From: Apium graveolens
Lineage: Eukaryota > Streptophyta > Magnoliopsida > Apiales > Apiaceae
Assembly: GCF_009905375.1 (NCBI RefSeq)
Contig: NW_027417662.1
Coordinates: 1 to 64,000, forward strand
Direction of reading: 5' to 3'
Length of the DNA stretch: 64,000 bases
Part shown: piece after piece, positions 45,795 through 56,775 of the stretch
How positions within the stretch are numbered: the stretch's first letter is position 1
Layout of the letters: every line of letters starts with the position of its first letter
The notes under the pieces: generated by a model
What the model saw: only the letters and a program-made list of their open reading frames with translations
Databases searched by the model: none
Told to the model about the DNA's origin: nothing
Translations under genes and position numbers: made by a program

Positions 45795-47708
45795 TAAATG
45801 AAGAACAAAAGTAAATCACACAAAGCATGATGCATATAATATCAAATATCCAGCCACATAATTAACCATAATCATGCAATGTATATCCAACACATAAAAT
45901 TATAAGAAGTCGTAAGATTAGACTTACATTTCCGTATAATGTTGTTGTGATAGGTGAATTCAAGGATTGAAAGACATACCTCCAACTTTGCCTTTTGAGG
46001 AATCCATACTTGTTTATTTACCAGTAGCAATAAGTGAATGTCAGTGCGTACCCATCCAATTATAGGTAAAATACTAATGAATCTACAACCAAGAAGTAAA
46101 TGCCAAAGAACCTGCATCTCGAAGGTATATTCCAAACTGTCCCATAGTCTGCGGGTGAATGCCAAGAAATCCACATCCAACGGGTAAATGCCAAGAAACC
46201 CACAACGAACACGTAAATTCCAAAGAACCCACAACCATCAGGTAAATGCCATTGATACCCCTTGTTCGTAACTCGAATATTATGGGCATATGCTCTATAC
46301 ATTTCCCAAGAGTAACTAGTCGGGCTATCCCAAAAGAGGGGTTTACGGATAATGGCTAAAACCTCATTTGGCTATGGCTCTCAATCCTTAAGGCAGCTGA
46401 AGCCAAATTCCCAAAGTTCTGAATGTCTCTTCCTCTAATATATAGCTGAAAGGGTCAAATAGTTAAAGGAGGATGTGAACTATAAAAGTGATAGGGTTAC
46501 CTCTATACTCTTTGATTTTCTTCCTTATCATGTATTCAATTCCAATTCCAAGGTTCATACTGGAACCTGAACTTACGTCATCCTTATAAGTTCTTATTCC
46601 CTATACAAGGTCCTTACACTCCAATTCCAACCATATTTATGCAAGACTTTACAAGATCTACACTAGCTCAGTTTCCCTGAGATCGACATGCACCTGTGGA
46701 AAGGGATCCTACCCTATCCAGAGATTCATATTTTTTTATGAATCTATCCAATGAGGTTCAAATACCTACATGCACCTAAATAAGGAATTATGCATCCATA
46801 CAAACTCATCCATAATATATATATATGTTCTCTTGCATAAGTTAAACCTTACCACCCAAAGGGAATTACATAGGTTAAATAATTGGGATCCTTCCCAAAT
46901 TTATGTATAATCCATACATTTCCAATATCCTTTTTAAGTATAATCCACACTTGTTCCCAACCTAGGTTATCCATATACCTAGCTTCCATAGTGTCTTGAA
47001 ATAACCATATACTTTAAGGTTTTCCACCTAATCTTTTGGGCTCTCGTGGTTCGGATGATTGATGTAAATCTACTTTATCCTGGGTTTTACAATTTTCGGC
47101 TTTCCCAAACCTTATGTAAACCTTAACCAAGTTAAAAATCCATATAGCCCTAGTATCCCTAGGGTTTTCCAAATACATTCCAATATAATCCTATATTATC
47201 CATTCTAATTCATATATAAACCATATATTTTCCATACCATGGCGTGAAAGTCAATTCATGAAAGTCAAATCCAATATGTGGCGTGTAAGCCAATTCCAAG
47301 AAATTAATGAAAGCCAGTTTCATCCACAAAAGCATATCCAGAGAAATCCATGAAAGCTAAATCCAATCTGTACATAATCCCTGACCAAGATTCCTTGAAA
47401 TATAAAAATCAGTTTCCATTAGGGGTTCTCACCCCATGCGATTAGTCCCTATTAGGGGTTTTATGAAAATTCCATTACCCCGATCCATTAACTGTTTGAA
47501 AATTCCAATTTGCTTGAAAATCCATCACTTTCAAGACACCATCTTGGGCAGCATACAACATACCATCCACTAACCTCCGGTTCCTTGTAGCCATTTAAAT
47601 GCAAGAGGAACCTTATATATTCCATAAAAGGGCTTGACTAGCTTTCACTTTGAACCTCTAAGCTTATGTGAGCATGCTCATTGTAAGAAATAATAGGTAG
47701 TGTAGGAG
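45795..47708. mobile_element. Repeat E, middle part: non-coding
   Basis: Continuation of the sequence broken by element A: reading across, CTAGTACCCCC joins TAAATGAAGAAC. AT-rich, no protein domain, with internal minisatellite (46095-46254) and recurrent CCATGAAAG/GAAAGCCA words near 47240-47360. The minus-strand frames at 45872-46302 arise from the minisatellite and are not genes. Consistent with a long U3 region of an LTR element, but unproved. Confidence 0.4.
46095..46254. repeat. 29-bp minisatellite, about 5.5 copies
   Basis: Units starting GTAAATGCCAAGAAACCC (46095, 46124, 46154, 46183, 46212, 46241) repeat every 29-30 bp with moderate divergence. The period equals that of the unrelated-sequence array at 7022-7134, both in repeat E. 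Confidence 0.85.
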
Positions 47709-48417
47709 CACTACACCATTGTCTAAAAGATGAATTTTTCGTTGTCTATCCGGGGGCGGTGTGTTTGGCACTCATACAATGGTTACGCACCATTGTAACA
47801 AATACATCACACAACTGAATATAAAGCCTTTGTCTCATTTTATTCACACAACGCATATGACCCTTTCTAATATTATACAAACAACAGTTTTCTAGCCGTT
47901 GTAACAATTTAGAGGCACAATAGTTAAAAATAGTGTTATGTGAATTGACTCCTACGACAGTTTATGTATTTATTTCATCTAGTTGTACAATGGTTTTTTC
48001 AAAGAAAACAAATGTATGAGATACTTTAGGCAACGGTTTTTTGTTTTTTGGGTATGTGTTTTAGCTATGCTCACAACAGCTTTTGTAATGACCAAGATAT
48101 TGTTAGAAGCTAATCTAGTCATGGTATGTAGTGATCCCAGAGTGTTGTTAGGATTTGTACATACAATGGTGTTAATATTTGATGTATTGTCGAATATCTT
48201 TAGCACAATGGTTTACTTTTGTACCAAATATTGTCTAATATAGCTTAGAACAATGGTTTACTTATGTACTAACTGTTTTCTAGTATAACTTAGCATAATA
48301 AGTTCTTTTATTTTACTAAACAATTGTCTGTCAACATAGCAATGGTTCTATACCTATTCTATTTATTTCGGATAACAGTAAGAAAAATAACAATGGTTCT
48401 ATACCTATTCATTATAA

Positions 48418-49600
48418 AAAAATAAAACTTATCTTGGATGACTTTATAAGAAAAATCCGGTAAAAGTACTATTTCCTATAATAAGACTCGTTCCTGATGA
48501 ACAAAATTATTTTTTAAATGATTTTTTGAAAGATCCCACCATACAGATGTTAAAATATATTGATTTTAATCATCTGAAAAAATTATAAAAAAAATAAAAT
48601 TTATCTTGCATGTCTTTATAAGGAAAATCCGATAAAGGTACTATTTCCTACAATGTGACTCGTTCCTGATGAGCAATTTTTTTTTCTAAATGATTTTTTG
48701 AAAGATCCAACCGTACGGATGTTAAATTATATTAATTTTATTCATGTGAAAAAATTATAAAAGAATAAAACTTATCTTGGATGACTTTATAAGAAAATCT
48801 GGTAAAAGTACTATTTTTCTATGACGAGACTGGTTCATGATCAACAAAATTATTTTTATATGATTTTTTGAAAGATTCAACCATAGAGATGTTAAAGTAT
48901 ATATATTTTAGTCATGTAAAATAATTACAAAAAAATTAAACTTATCTTGAATGACTCTATATGAAAAATTCGGTAAAGGTACTAATTACTTAAATGAGAT
49001 TCTTTCCAGAATAACAAAATAAATTTTTAAAATTATTTTTAGACAATACAATCGTAGAGATGTTAAATTATATTGATTTTAGTCATGTGAAAAAATTATT
49101 AAAAAATCAAACTTATATTGCATGACTTTGTAAATAAAATCCAGTACAAGTACTATTCCCTATGTTGATATTCGTTCCCGATTAAAAAATATTTTTTAAA
49201 TAATTTTTTGAATGATCGAAACTTAGCTTGAATGACTTTAAAAGAAAAATAGGTAAAACTACCAGTACCCTAAACGAGATTCTTTCCCGCATAACAAAGC
49301 TATTTTTTTAATTAAAATATCCAACCGTACTGATGGTAAATATCTTGAGTTTAGAAATGTGAAAAAATTATAAAAAAAATTCAAATTTAAATTGCATGAC
49401 TTTATAAAAAAATCATGTAAAAGTATTACTCCCTACACGAGATTTATTCACAATCATCAATATTATTTTTTAACTATTTTTTTTTGACAATCTAACCTTA
49501 CACATGTTAAAGTATAATGATTTTAGTCATGTTAAAAAAATATAAAAAAATGTAAACTTACCTTGCATAATTTTATAAGGAAAATAAGATAATATGACTA
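48418..49600. repeat. Tandem array of about 171-bp AT-rich units, about 7-8 copies
   Basis: The landmark TTATCTTGGATGACTTTATA or variants recurs at 48429, 48601, 48772, 48942, 49113, 49223 (shortened unit), about 49386 and 49558. That gives spacings of 172, 171, 170, 171, 110, 163 and 172 bp. Each unit also carries a CGTTCCTGAT-type block, a GATTTTTTGAAAGAT block and GATGTTAAATTATATTGATT. Units are diverged. The array is inside CACTA-2. Confidence 0.85.
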
Positions 49601-50050
49601 ATATTTAGTAAAATTATCAATAATATTTTTTAAAAATAATTATATATATTTTAGTAAATGTTATAATTTTATTTCACTAATATATTTTAATTTAATAAAA
49701 ATACTATTTTAAATATACATAATGATTTTAGCTAATATAAAAGTGCTTAGAGGTTCACTAAAATTTTTGCCGGCCATATTTTAGCTGGAGATGGTCTTAT
49801 ATGGTAAATTTAATGAATTTTCTTTATAAAATCGTGAAAGATTACCTTGATTTTTTTATTTTTTATAGAAGACTAAAATCACATGATCTCATCTTCTTTA
49901 TTTTTTTAATTCACAAACAATTTTTTTATTTACTTTTTCACATCATTGTTTTATTAATATTTTTTTATTTTCCGATTAAAGAACAAAAATAATATGCACT
50001 GCTTTGTTCCCCGCATAATACTACTAAAAGAAACCCTCCCTTGATATTTT

Positions 50051-50130
50051 CAATTCCCCGCCTCCCCCAAATATTCCCCCCACCCCTTAACAATTCCCCG
50101 CCTCCCCCAAATATTCCCCCCACCCCTTAA
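50051..50130. repeat. Perfect 40-bp tandem duplication
   Basis: A 40-bp C-rich unit (CAATTCCCCGCCTCCCCC...) occurs twice head to tail without mismatch at 50051-50090 and 50091-50130, just upstream of the leader-like part of CACTA-2. Perfect identity suggests a recent duplication. Confidence 0.95.
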
Positions 50131-50823
50131 GATCTATCTTACTCGCCTTTTTTGAGTGTCATTCAACCACTACGATTCAAGCATCTCTCCCTACTTCTTC
50201 CACCACTTCAAACTCTCACTCTGAATCACTTAAATCACATCTCTAAATCAAAATCCTTAAATCAAAACCCTAGACTTTGTGAATCAAACCGGTGAAATCA
50301 GATCCCTAAATAAAAACCCCTAAATTGAACCCTATCTTTGCAAGATGCATCTGATTGTTGGAACCATATAAACTATTCATAAACTTGTCAGCCGCTCTTT
50401 ACTCCTTTGTCGCCACTTTCGATTTGGTAATTTTCATCTATATTTCACATATTATGTATATATGTTTGTATAATAACATATAACTCTGTTTGGTTGTTTT
50501 TTTGTATTTGTTACTTTTCTAATTTTTAATTTTTAAACGATGATTGAAAAATTTAGACTCATTACATGTGCCCTGTGATTTGGATAAATTTGTAATTGTC
50601 ATATGATTAATTTTTCCTTGTAATGGTACTATTGTCTTGTGCGTTGGTTAAGTACACTTGTCAGAAATTAATATTTTTGTTGGTAGTTGTCATTGTAAGT
50701 TCATCTTTGGTCTCTTTGTGTCTATGAATACCTCTTGTTTAAGTTGTTTCCCCTGCGCAAATGGTTACTTAATTTGATAAACTACTAACACTTGTTTAAC
50801 TTGTTGCCTTTTCTATTTTCCAG

Positions 50824-50911
50824 GAAATGGAAGCAACTGTTTTAAATGGCAATGTGATAGGGATGGGTCATATTATTGTCACAACTATTTTTTTAGGGTC
50901 AACCAAAGCAG
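50824..50911 (+). pseudogene. Captured exon of a shaggy-like (GSK3) kinase gene
   Basis: After an acceptor-like TTTTCCAG the segment reads EMEATVLNGNVIGMGHIIVT then TI, and in a shifted frame GQPKQ, ending AAGCAG before GTATAA. Plant group shaggy-like kinases read EMEATVVDGN...GHIIVTTI then NGQPKQ at the end of this exon, so both the peptide and the exon boundary match. A short frameshift lies between TTI and GQPKQ. The kinase core is not found in the element, so this is a captured N-terminal exon with its flanking introns and perhaps the 5' UTR (50150-50430). Confidence 0.75.
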
Positions 50912-52506
50912 GTATAATTTTTTATTCACAGTTTATATTTGGTGTATATGTTTATATGACAGTATAATACATTGTAATGTGTCATTTGGTATGAGTTTAT
51001 ACTTATACATGCTCTTGGAGTAGTAGCAAACTGACGAGGGTGTAAGCCGCCATAAATTTTAGCACCAGTAATTGTGCCGCTGCTATACATTCCAAACTCA
51101 CTTGTGTCCACACTCCTACTACTTGTTTTCATCTCGTCACTACTAGTACTAGTAGGTACCTACTCAGATACTAATGATAATTGCTTAATTATCAACTATG
51201 GTCTTTCAGCTAATAAACTCACTTGCTTAATTTTTGTTATATTACATAGTAATGCATTATAATGTGTCATTACACGTGTCTATGGAGAGCCATGATGAGT
51301 TTATACAGGTAGTGGATCCCAATGTTCTACAAAATAGCTCACAAGAATCCTTATCAGTTGTGATTTCAATTACCTGCAAATGCCTTGGCTTACATTCATG
51401 GTCGTATTCGTGTATAGCCATATAAGCATTCTGAGCCATTAATATGAATCCTTTTATACACTTTATACTCTGATAATGATTGTATTTACTACTACCGTAT
51501 TATTTTATTTACTTCATAAAGTTTCAAATTATTATATACTTTTAAGAGTTTTTATGCTTATATTGCTCATGGATTGCTAGATAAAAACCATTTAAGCTCT
51601 AAGTAGGTACCCTCTGTTATGAAACTATCTTTGGCATTTTTCATTCAGTTATTGATTTTGTTTTTTAAGAAAAAAATAGAGTCATTGAATATGTTGTTCT
51701 TTTTTTCCTTCTATTTTTTCAGCATATGCTAGGCTACCCAGTTATTTTCAAGTGGGACGACTAATGCAACATATAGGAGTTGTCGGAAAATAATTGGATC
51801 AAGAGCAGGGCTAGAGTAGTTGACGTAGCATGAAGAAATTGCTTTAAGCAGTTGAAAATAAAAATGTTGTATGTTGCTATTCCTACAAATAAAACTGTTG
51901 TATGTTGCTATTTCTACAAATGTTACAAATGAATAAAGATTTGTCTATATAGAATACACAAAATATGAGTTTTACTAGAGCGTTGCAACATAAATTTCAA
52001 ACAATACTTTCTCTTTTAGCACACCATTGACTCTATTAATATAAGACAACACATCATTTTACAGAAAATGTTGTGAGAATGGAGAAAGGACAACACTTTG
52101 TCTCACGGAAATTATTGACTAACACATCATATTACAATATTATTTTATAACTACGCCGTTGTATGGAGTCATTTCAGACAATATATTTTGTTTTTAAAAC
52201 TGTTGACTATAGGAAAGAAGGACAATATTTCGTCTAAGCGGACCCATTGTGTTAAACATATCAGACATGTGGTGTGCATCTAAGAAATGCATGAATACCA
52301 CAATCTCTCACAACACTATGTTATAACAGAACTGTTGTGTATACCAACCTTCTAACAACGTTTTCTTATATCTGCGCTGTTGTCTTACAGTTAGACAGAC
52401 AACGATTGGGTACCGTTGCATCAGACGGCGCCTCAATACTCAACGGTATTGAGGGGTATCAGACAATGGTTAAGAACCGTTGTGTCACCCTATTTTCCTT
52501 GTAGTG

Positions 52507-54346
52507 TGCCAATGAGACAAAGTTCGCATCTTCTGTATGATTCAAAATCAAACTTATCCAAGTATTCATGTATATGTAACCCATAAATGTGTTTCTCATT
52601 ATTATGGCTTAACGGCAATGCTAGAGGTAATGTTTGATTTGAGTCAACTTAGAACATGTAAATTGTTAACTAATTGTGCAACATTATAAGTCTTACCATT
52701 AAAATAGAATAAACAACTATTATTTATTTAATTAAAATGAAAACCTTTCTTGTCATGGTAAGAAATTGACTTAATGTATCCGCTAAAGGCAGGCACGTAA
52801 TAACAATTTATCAAGTTCTCAATCTCGCCTTATGGGCAACATTAGGTATCGAGTTCTTTCAACTAGAGTAACAACTTTTTCTCCAATTCTAACCCTATAC
52901 CTGAAGCTTGACCATTGGTAGTTTCCTTCTTTAGATCTTCCAGTAAGCTCGACAATTTAACTTCCATTCATCCAGTTATTTCCACAGAAATGACAATCAT
53001 CTTCTTTAGCAACTTAGGCTTCAAAATCCCTTTGGAATTGTACTTTGGTTTGGCACCGAATAAGATCAAATCTTCACCTCACCTGTCCACTTTCCTATCC
53101 CATTTGCATTCCATTTGTACAACATCAATATGGACGTAACTCAGTGAGTGTTCTGTCTATCTCATTCCTTTTGTTCTTAACAAACTGAGAAAATAAATTG
53201 TTTAAAGTTATTTTGATCAAATCAAGCTGAGTCTCTAGACCATTCTTGAAACCTAAAATATCAAGGCACATATGCCTATCACCTTTAGAACATGTGGTCC
53301 AACCGGATATGATTCTCCCATTAATATAAAATATGGTGCCTTATTATTGTCAAATCTTTCTGACGAGCCTATCCTTCAAACATCTTTTGAAGGTGCTCAA
53401 TCATATCATAAGCATCATTATGCTCTTGTTGCTTCTAAAGCTCAGCACTCATAATTACAAGCATGAGATATGAAATATCAGTTGCATAGTTACTTTGCTT
53501 TCGGTAAGCATTTTGTTCTGCACATGTTTCATTCTCAGCTGGAAGAAATAAGGGAGGGGTTTGAGTGACATCCTTGAACCCGAGGACAACCCTCAAGTTC
53601 CCATGTCAATCGAGGAAATTATTTCATCTCAGCTTGTCCTTCTCAAGGAATATTACATAGAGAAGTTATTTGTGTTATTTGTCATTTGATATCTACAATA
53701 TTAAAGTGCATAAAATGACTTAGTCTACAAAAGATCATTAAATTATGTTCAAGTGATTATTCATATATCACAATATATATCTCCCACTATTTTTATCAAA
53801 TCCATATCCCTAACTATTAATTCGGATAAAATATGTTCTATATCCTTTCTAGTGAGCCAAGATCCATATTTCACCACGCGTTAGGTAAGCTTTGGCTTTT
53901 CTCCTAAAACATAATTATTTAGGTAGACAATATTTGTCAATTATATCAACTATATAACTCTTGGATAGCTTGGTGGAACAACATTTGTTCATATTTATCT
54001 AATAAATCTCGCCAAACTTTATGCCTCTAAGTTCACAATCCTATTGTGATAACATAGTTAAGTCAAACCCAATAGTCAAAAAGTATCAATATACTTCAAC
54101 ACATCTCCCACGATAGATAGGAGTACTTTGCTTTGGCGAACCCATTCTTGGTTGATCTAGGGGTTAACGCATTGGACTCATTGGAAGGCATCTGATCAAC
54201 TTAATATTAACTTTAGGGTTTTGTTAATTTTAAAATAATCATGATCACATCATAAAGAGATTCCCAATTTTTCCTTTAGGGAAATGAAAGCGACCTTTAT
54301 AAATTAATTGAATTTTACATACCTTTATAAGGTCCATGACCATGTA
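52507..54346 (-). pseudogene. Unassigned AT-rich DNA with a decayed copia gag (about 53000-53600)
   Basis: Minus strand from about 53585 reads LGFKDVTQTPPLFLPAENET, YATDISYLMLVIMSAEL, AYDMIEHLQKMFEG and later ETQLDLIKITLNNLFSQFV with TELxxM-like remains. This is the gag core layout of another copia lineage (LMLxxMxxELQKQHE, AYDMIxHLKxMFE). Stops and frameshifts are frequent. The sequence at 53690-54340 may be the corresponding LTR and leader. It differs from the gag of D (56.1-56.4 kb), so it is a separate element. The remainder has no recognisable feature. Confidence 0.5.
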
Positions 54347-55130
54347 TCATTTCTTATTAAAAGGATATCCTAAAAAAACATATTTAAGTGCTCTTGAGGA
54401 AAATTTATCAAAAGGAGAATAAAGATTAGAGATGTAGAACATACATCCAAATGTTATTAGGGCAATATAATTTGGTAAATTGTGAAATAATAGTTTATAT
54501 GGTGACTTGAAGTGAGAAGGCAACATATTAATAAGATATGTGGCTGTTAACACATAATCAACCCAGAAGGAGATAGGCAAATTGAACTGAAACCTTAAGG
54601 ACCTAGCCACATTTAACAAGTGTTGATGTTTTCTCTCAACTCCTCCATTTTTTGAGTATAAGAGCAACTAAACTGTTGAACAATTCCAATGGTTTGTAGA
54701 TATGATGTTAAGTAAGAATTTGTGAATTTTGTCCCATTATCAGACCTACGAATTTGAACATAAGTTTTGAATTGAGCGGAAACATAAGCAATGAAATTTT
54801 TAATCAAACTAAACACTTGTATTTTTGTGGACATTAAGTAAACCCAAGTGCATTTGGTGAAGTCATCTATTATAGTAAGAAAAAGAGTACAATTGTCAAG
54901 TGTAGAATTTTTGTAAGGTCCCCATACATCACATTGAACAATATCAAATGCACTAGTACTCTTAGAATCTCTAACAAGAATGGGTAGTCTAACTTGTTTG
55001 GAAAAATGACAAATATCATAATGAGTATTTACATTTGTAGGGGAACATATATACTCATAATATGACTCAAGACTGGATGAGAAGGATGCCCTAATCTCCA
55101 ATTCTAGTTGATATCAGACTTGATAATACT
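54330..55130 (-). pseudogene. Element D pol remnant: integrase
   Basis: Minus strand: a GAG-pre-integrase end, then integrase with FDIVQCDVWGPYKNS (first Asp), TIIDDFTKCTWVYLM, QIRRSDNGTKFTNSYL (second Asp), a frameshift near 54650, and GVERKHQHLLNVARSLRFQF (Glu). The tail is FGCMFYISN and KYVFLGYPFNKK. Three acidic catalytic positions are still readable but the frame is broken. The homology stops near 54330, where later insertions cut the element. Confidence 0.85.
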
Positions 55131-55298
55131 ATGGGAAGAATGAACAAATGTCATAGAAGCAGTTTGCAATTTATTTGTATGAAGTTTATATAGACTATCT
55201 ATCAGATTACCAATCTCTTTCTCCATCATCAAACCAGGGTCCTGAAAGATACATTTAGAAGGAGAAAACACAATTTTGATAGCAAAGGTACTTGTTAG

Positions 55299-55607
55299 TT
55301 ATGGACTGAACAATAAATTACATTGAAATTTAGGCACAACTAACACATCTTGAAGCAAGATATCTGAACTTAATTGAATTTGACCAATATGAGTAATTAT
55401 AGAAATTTCTCTATTTGGAAAATGCAATTCATAATTAACAGGTTTGAAATTATGAACAAGATGTAAGTATGGTGTTATATGAATAGTGGCTCCAGAATCA
55501 AGTATCCAAACATTTTTAGGTTGTGTAAATTGAACTGGTGATGCATACATGACATAATTAGTAGTATGGTGAGGAATACCTGCCACATGATTAGCAATAG
55601 TTTTCAA
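55299..55607 (-). pseudogene. Element D protease region
   Basis: Minus-strand reading WILDSGATIHITPYLHLVHN is the copia aspartic protease active site (DSG intact), followed by a domain ending DVLVVPKFQCNLL, the usual end before GAG-pre-integrase. The open segment is 102 codons. It is separated from gag and integrase by stops. Confidence 0.85.
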
Positions 55608-56507
55608 CCAAGAGTTATGAAAGTAGTTTTAATTTACCTTGCAACATCTGTATAATTTGATGACACCGAGCATCTGACAAATTATTAGTGCATACTTGAT
55701 TACCACCAGAAATACTACCATCATCAGGCTGTGAAGAGTCTGATTTTGTAACAGAATTTATCATATTATCACCAATCTTCTCGTTGTTTCCAGGTCTAGG
55801 TTTTGGTTTGGTTGACCATATAACATGTGCCAGTCAGGGTAGCCGTGGAGAGCAAAGCACTTCTCTCACATGTCCAGTGAGATGACAGTAATCACAAACA
55901 ACATCATTGAGTTTCTTATCATCCTTCTTATTTGAAACAATTTTGTTCTTAGATTGAAATTACGATCCAAATCGTGCATTGGTAGAAACTGACTCTAGAG
56001 ATATGTCATAAAAGTAACAGAACTATGTTGATTTTCATCTTACAAGAGCATGGCATAAGCTTGACTGATATCAGGCAAATGACATATTAACATAATTTAA
56101 CCTCGAGTGTTTGTAAAAATACAAAATTGACTAAGCTTCATATGTTGTTCATACCGAATTAATCTAATATTTATACCACATGTGCAGGTAGTAAGATTAC
56201 AAGGGCATCTAGGAATTGGAACCAAAATTTTCAATTCATTCATTAAACCTCGAACATTTGTGAAATAGGAGGTAACAGATTTGTTACCTTGAGTCAATGA
56301 GGCTAGTTCTTTCCCGTTGTTGAATAGACGTGGCACATTTTTCTGTGAATATCTTGCACTTAGATCTTGCACTGAGATATTATAGATGATTATTATCAAT
56401 AAATAGATCTGCAGGTGTAGAGGACGATGTCACCATTAATGCTGATGGAGCTCATAAAGCGGAAGCATATGAATGCATTTACTTAGATAGGCACAAAGAT
56501 TATGATG
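55608..56507 (-). pseudogene. Element D gag
   Basis: Minus strand: RYSQKNVPRLFNNGKELASL and VTSYFTNVRGLMNELKIL (UBN2-type gag, 56380-56240), then IPRCPCNLTTCTCG and EQHMKLSQF. A zinc-knuckle remnant, CDYCHLTGHVRE followed in a shifted frame by CFALHGYP, lies near 55850-55900, disrupted by a 2-bp deletion. The start region next to the LTR is decayed. Confidence 0.8.
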
Positions 56508-56508
56508 T

Positions 56509-56519
56509 CTCTGATACCA
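56509..56519 (-). promoter_or_regulatory. Element D primer binding site
   Basis: Minus-strand TGGTATCAGAG directly follows the LTR end, complementary to initiator Met-tRNA. Confidence 0.9.
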
Positions 56520-56770
56520 TATCACAAATGTGAAAGTAAAATTGTTTATTCAAGCTCAGAGAATAAAAGATACAAACTGATTATTTTTATGTATAGAGAT
56601 TAGACTAGCTTCTAGAACCTTTCTGTAACAGAATTCAGTTACAGTAAATAACAGAGGAGTAGAGGAGATATGAGTTGTATGTCACTTGTCTCTGGTCCTT
56701 GATCAGTATTTCAGGTGCTTGATCTTAGTTACTTGCTAGTTGCTTGTTGTTAGTACTTGTATCTACAACA
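56520..56770 (-). repeat. Element D 5' LTR
   Basis: 251 bp, minus-strand start TGTTGTAGATAC, homologous to 4514-4757 with roughly 10% differences and small indels. Followed on the plus strand by ATATT, paired with GTATT at 4509-4513. Confidence 0.85.
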
Positions 56771-56775
56771 ATATT

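Larger units (their letters stand above)
47709..52506. mobile_element. CACTA element 2 with captured shaggy-like kinase exon
   Basis: The left end is CACTACACCATTGTC and the right end (minus strand) CACTACAAGGAAAAT. Both subterminal regions are filled with ACAATGGTT/AACCGTTGT-type units (47760-48400 and 51960-52490), which ties the two ends to one element of about 4.8 kb. No 3-bp target duplication is visible (GAG against TGC), so a flank may have changed or one end may be misplaced. No transposase domain is recognised. The interior holds a 171-bp tandem array, a leader-like region and a kinase exon fragment. Confidence 0.7.
4514..56770 (-). mobile_element. Copia element D, split by about 49 kb of nested insertions
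   Basis: Both LTRs, the PBS, gag, protease and integrase (54.3-56.5 kb) and the RNase H end (4.76-5.43 kb) are all on the minus strand in the order of one Ty1/copia element, but the two halves lie 49 kb apart. The outer flanks are GTATT (4509-4513) and ATATT (56771-56775), a 5-bp target duplication with one mismatch. This supports one original insertion later opened by other elements. Reverse transcriptase is missing, so a deletion accompanied or followed the insertions. Several frameshifts show it is dead. It is the outermost and presumably oldest layer of the nest. Confidence 0.75.

Noticed and set aside
45872..46302. Minus-strand frames with repeated WHLPVGCGFLGIH-like peptides
   Set aside because: They are translations of the 29-bp minisatellite in several frames, not a protein.
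47706..52509. 3-bp target duplication for CACTA-2
   Set aside because: Flanks read GAG and TGC, which do not match. The element is kept because of its tips and subterminal repeats, but the duplication is not claimed.
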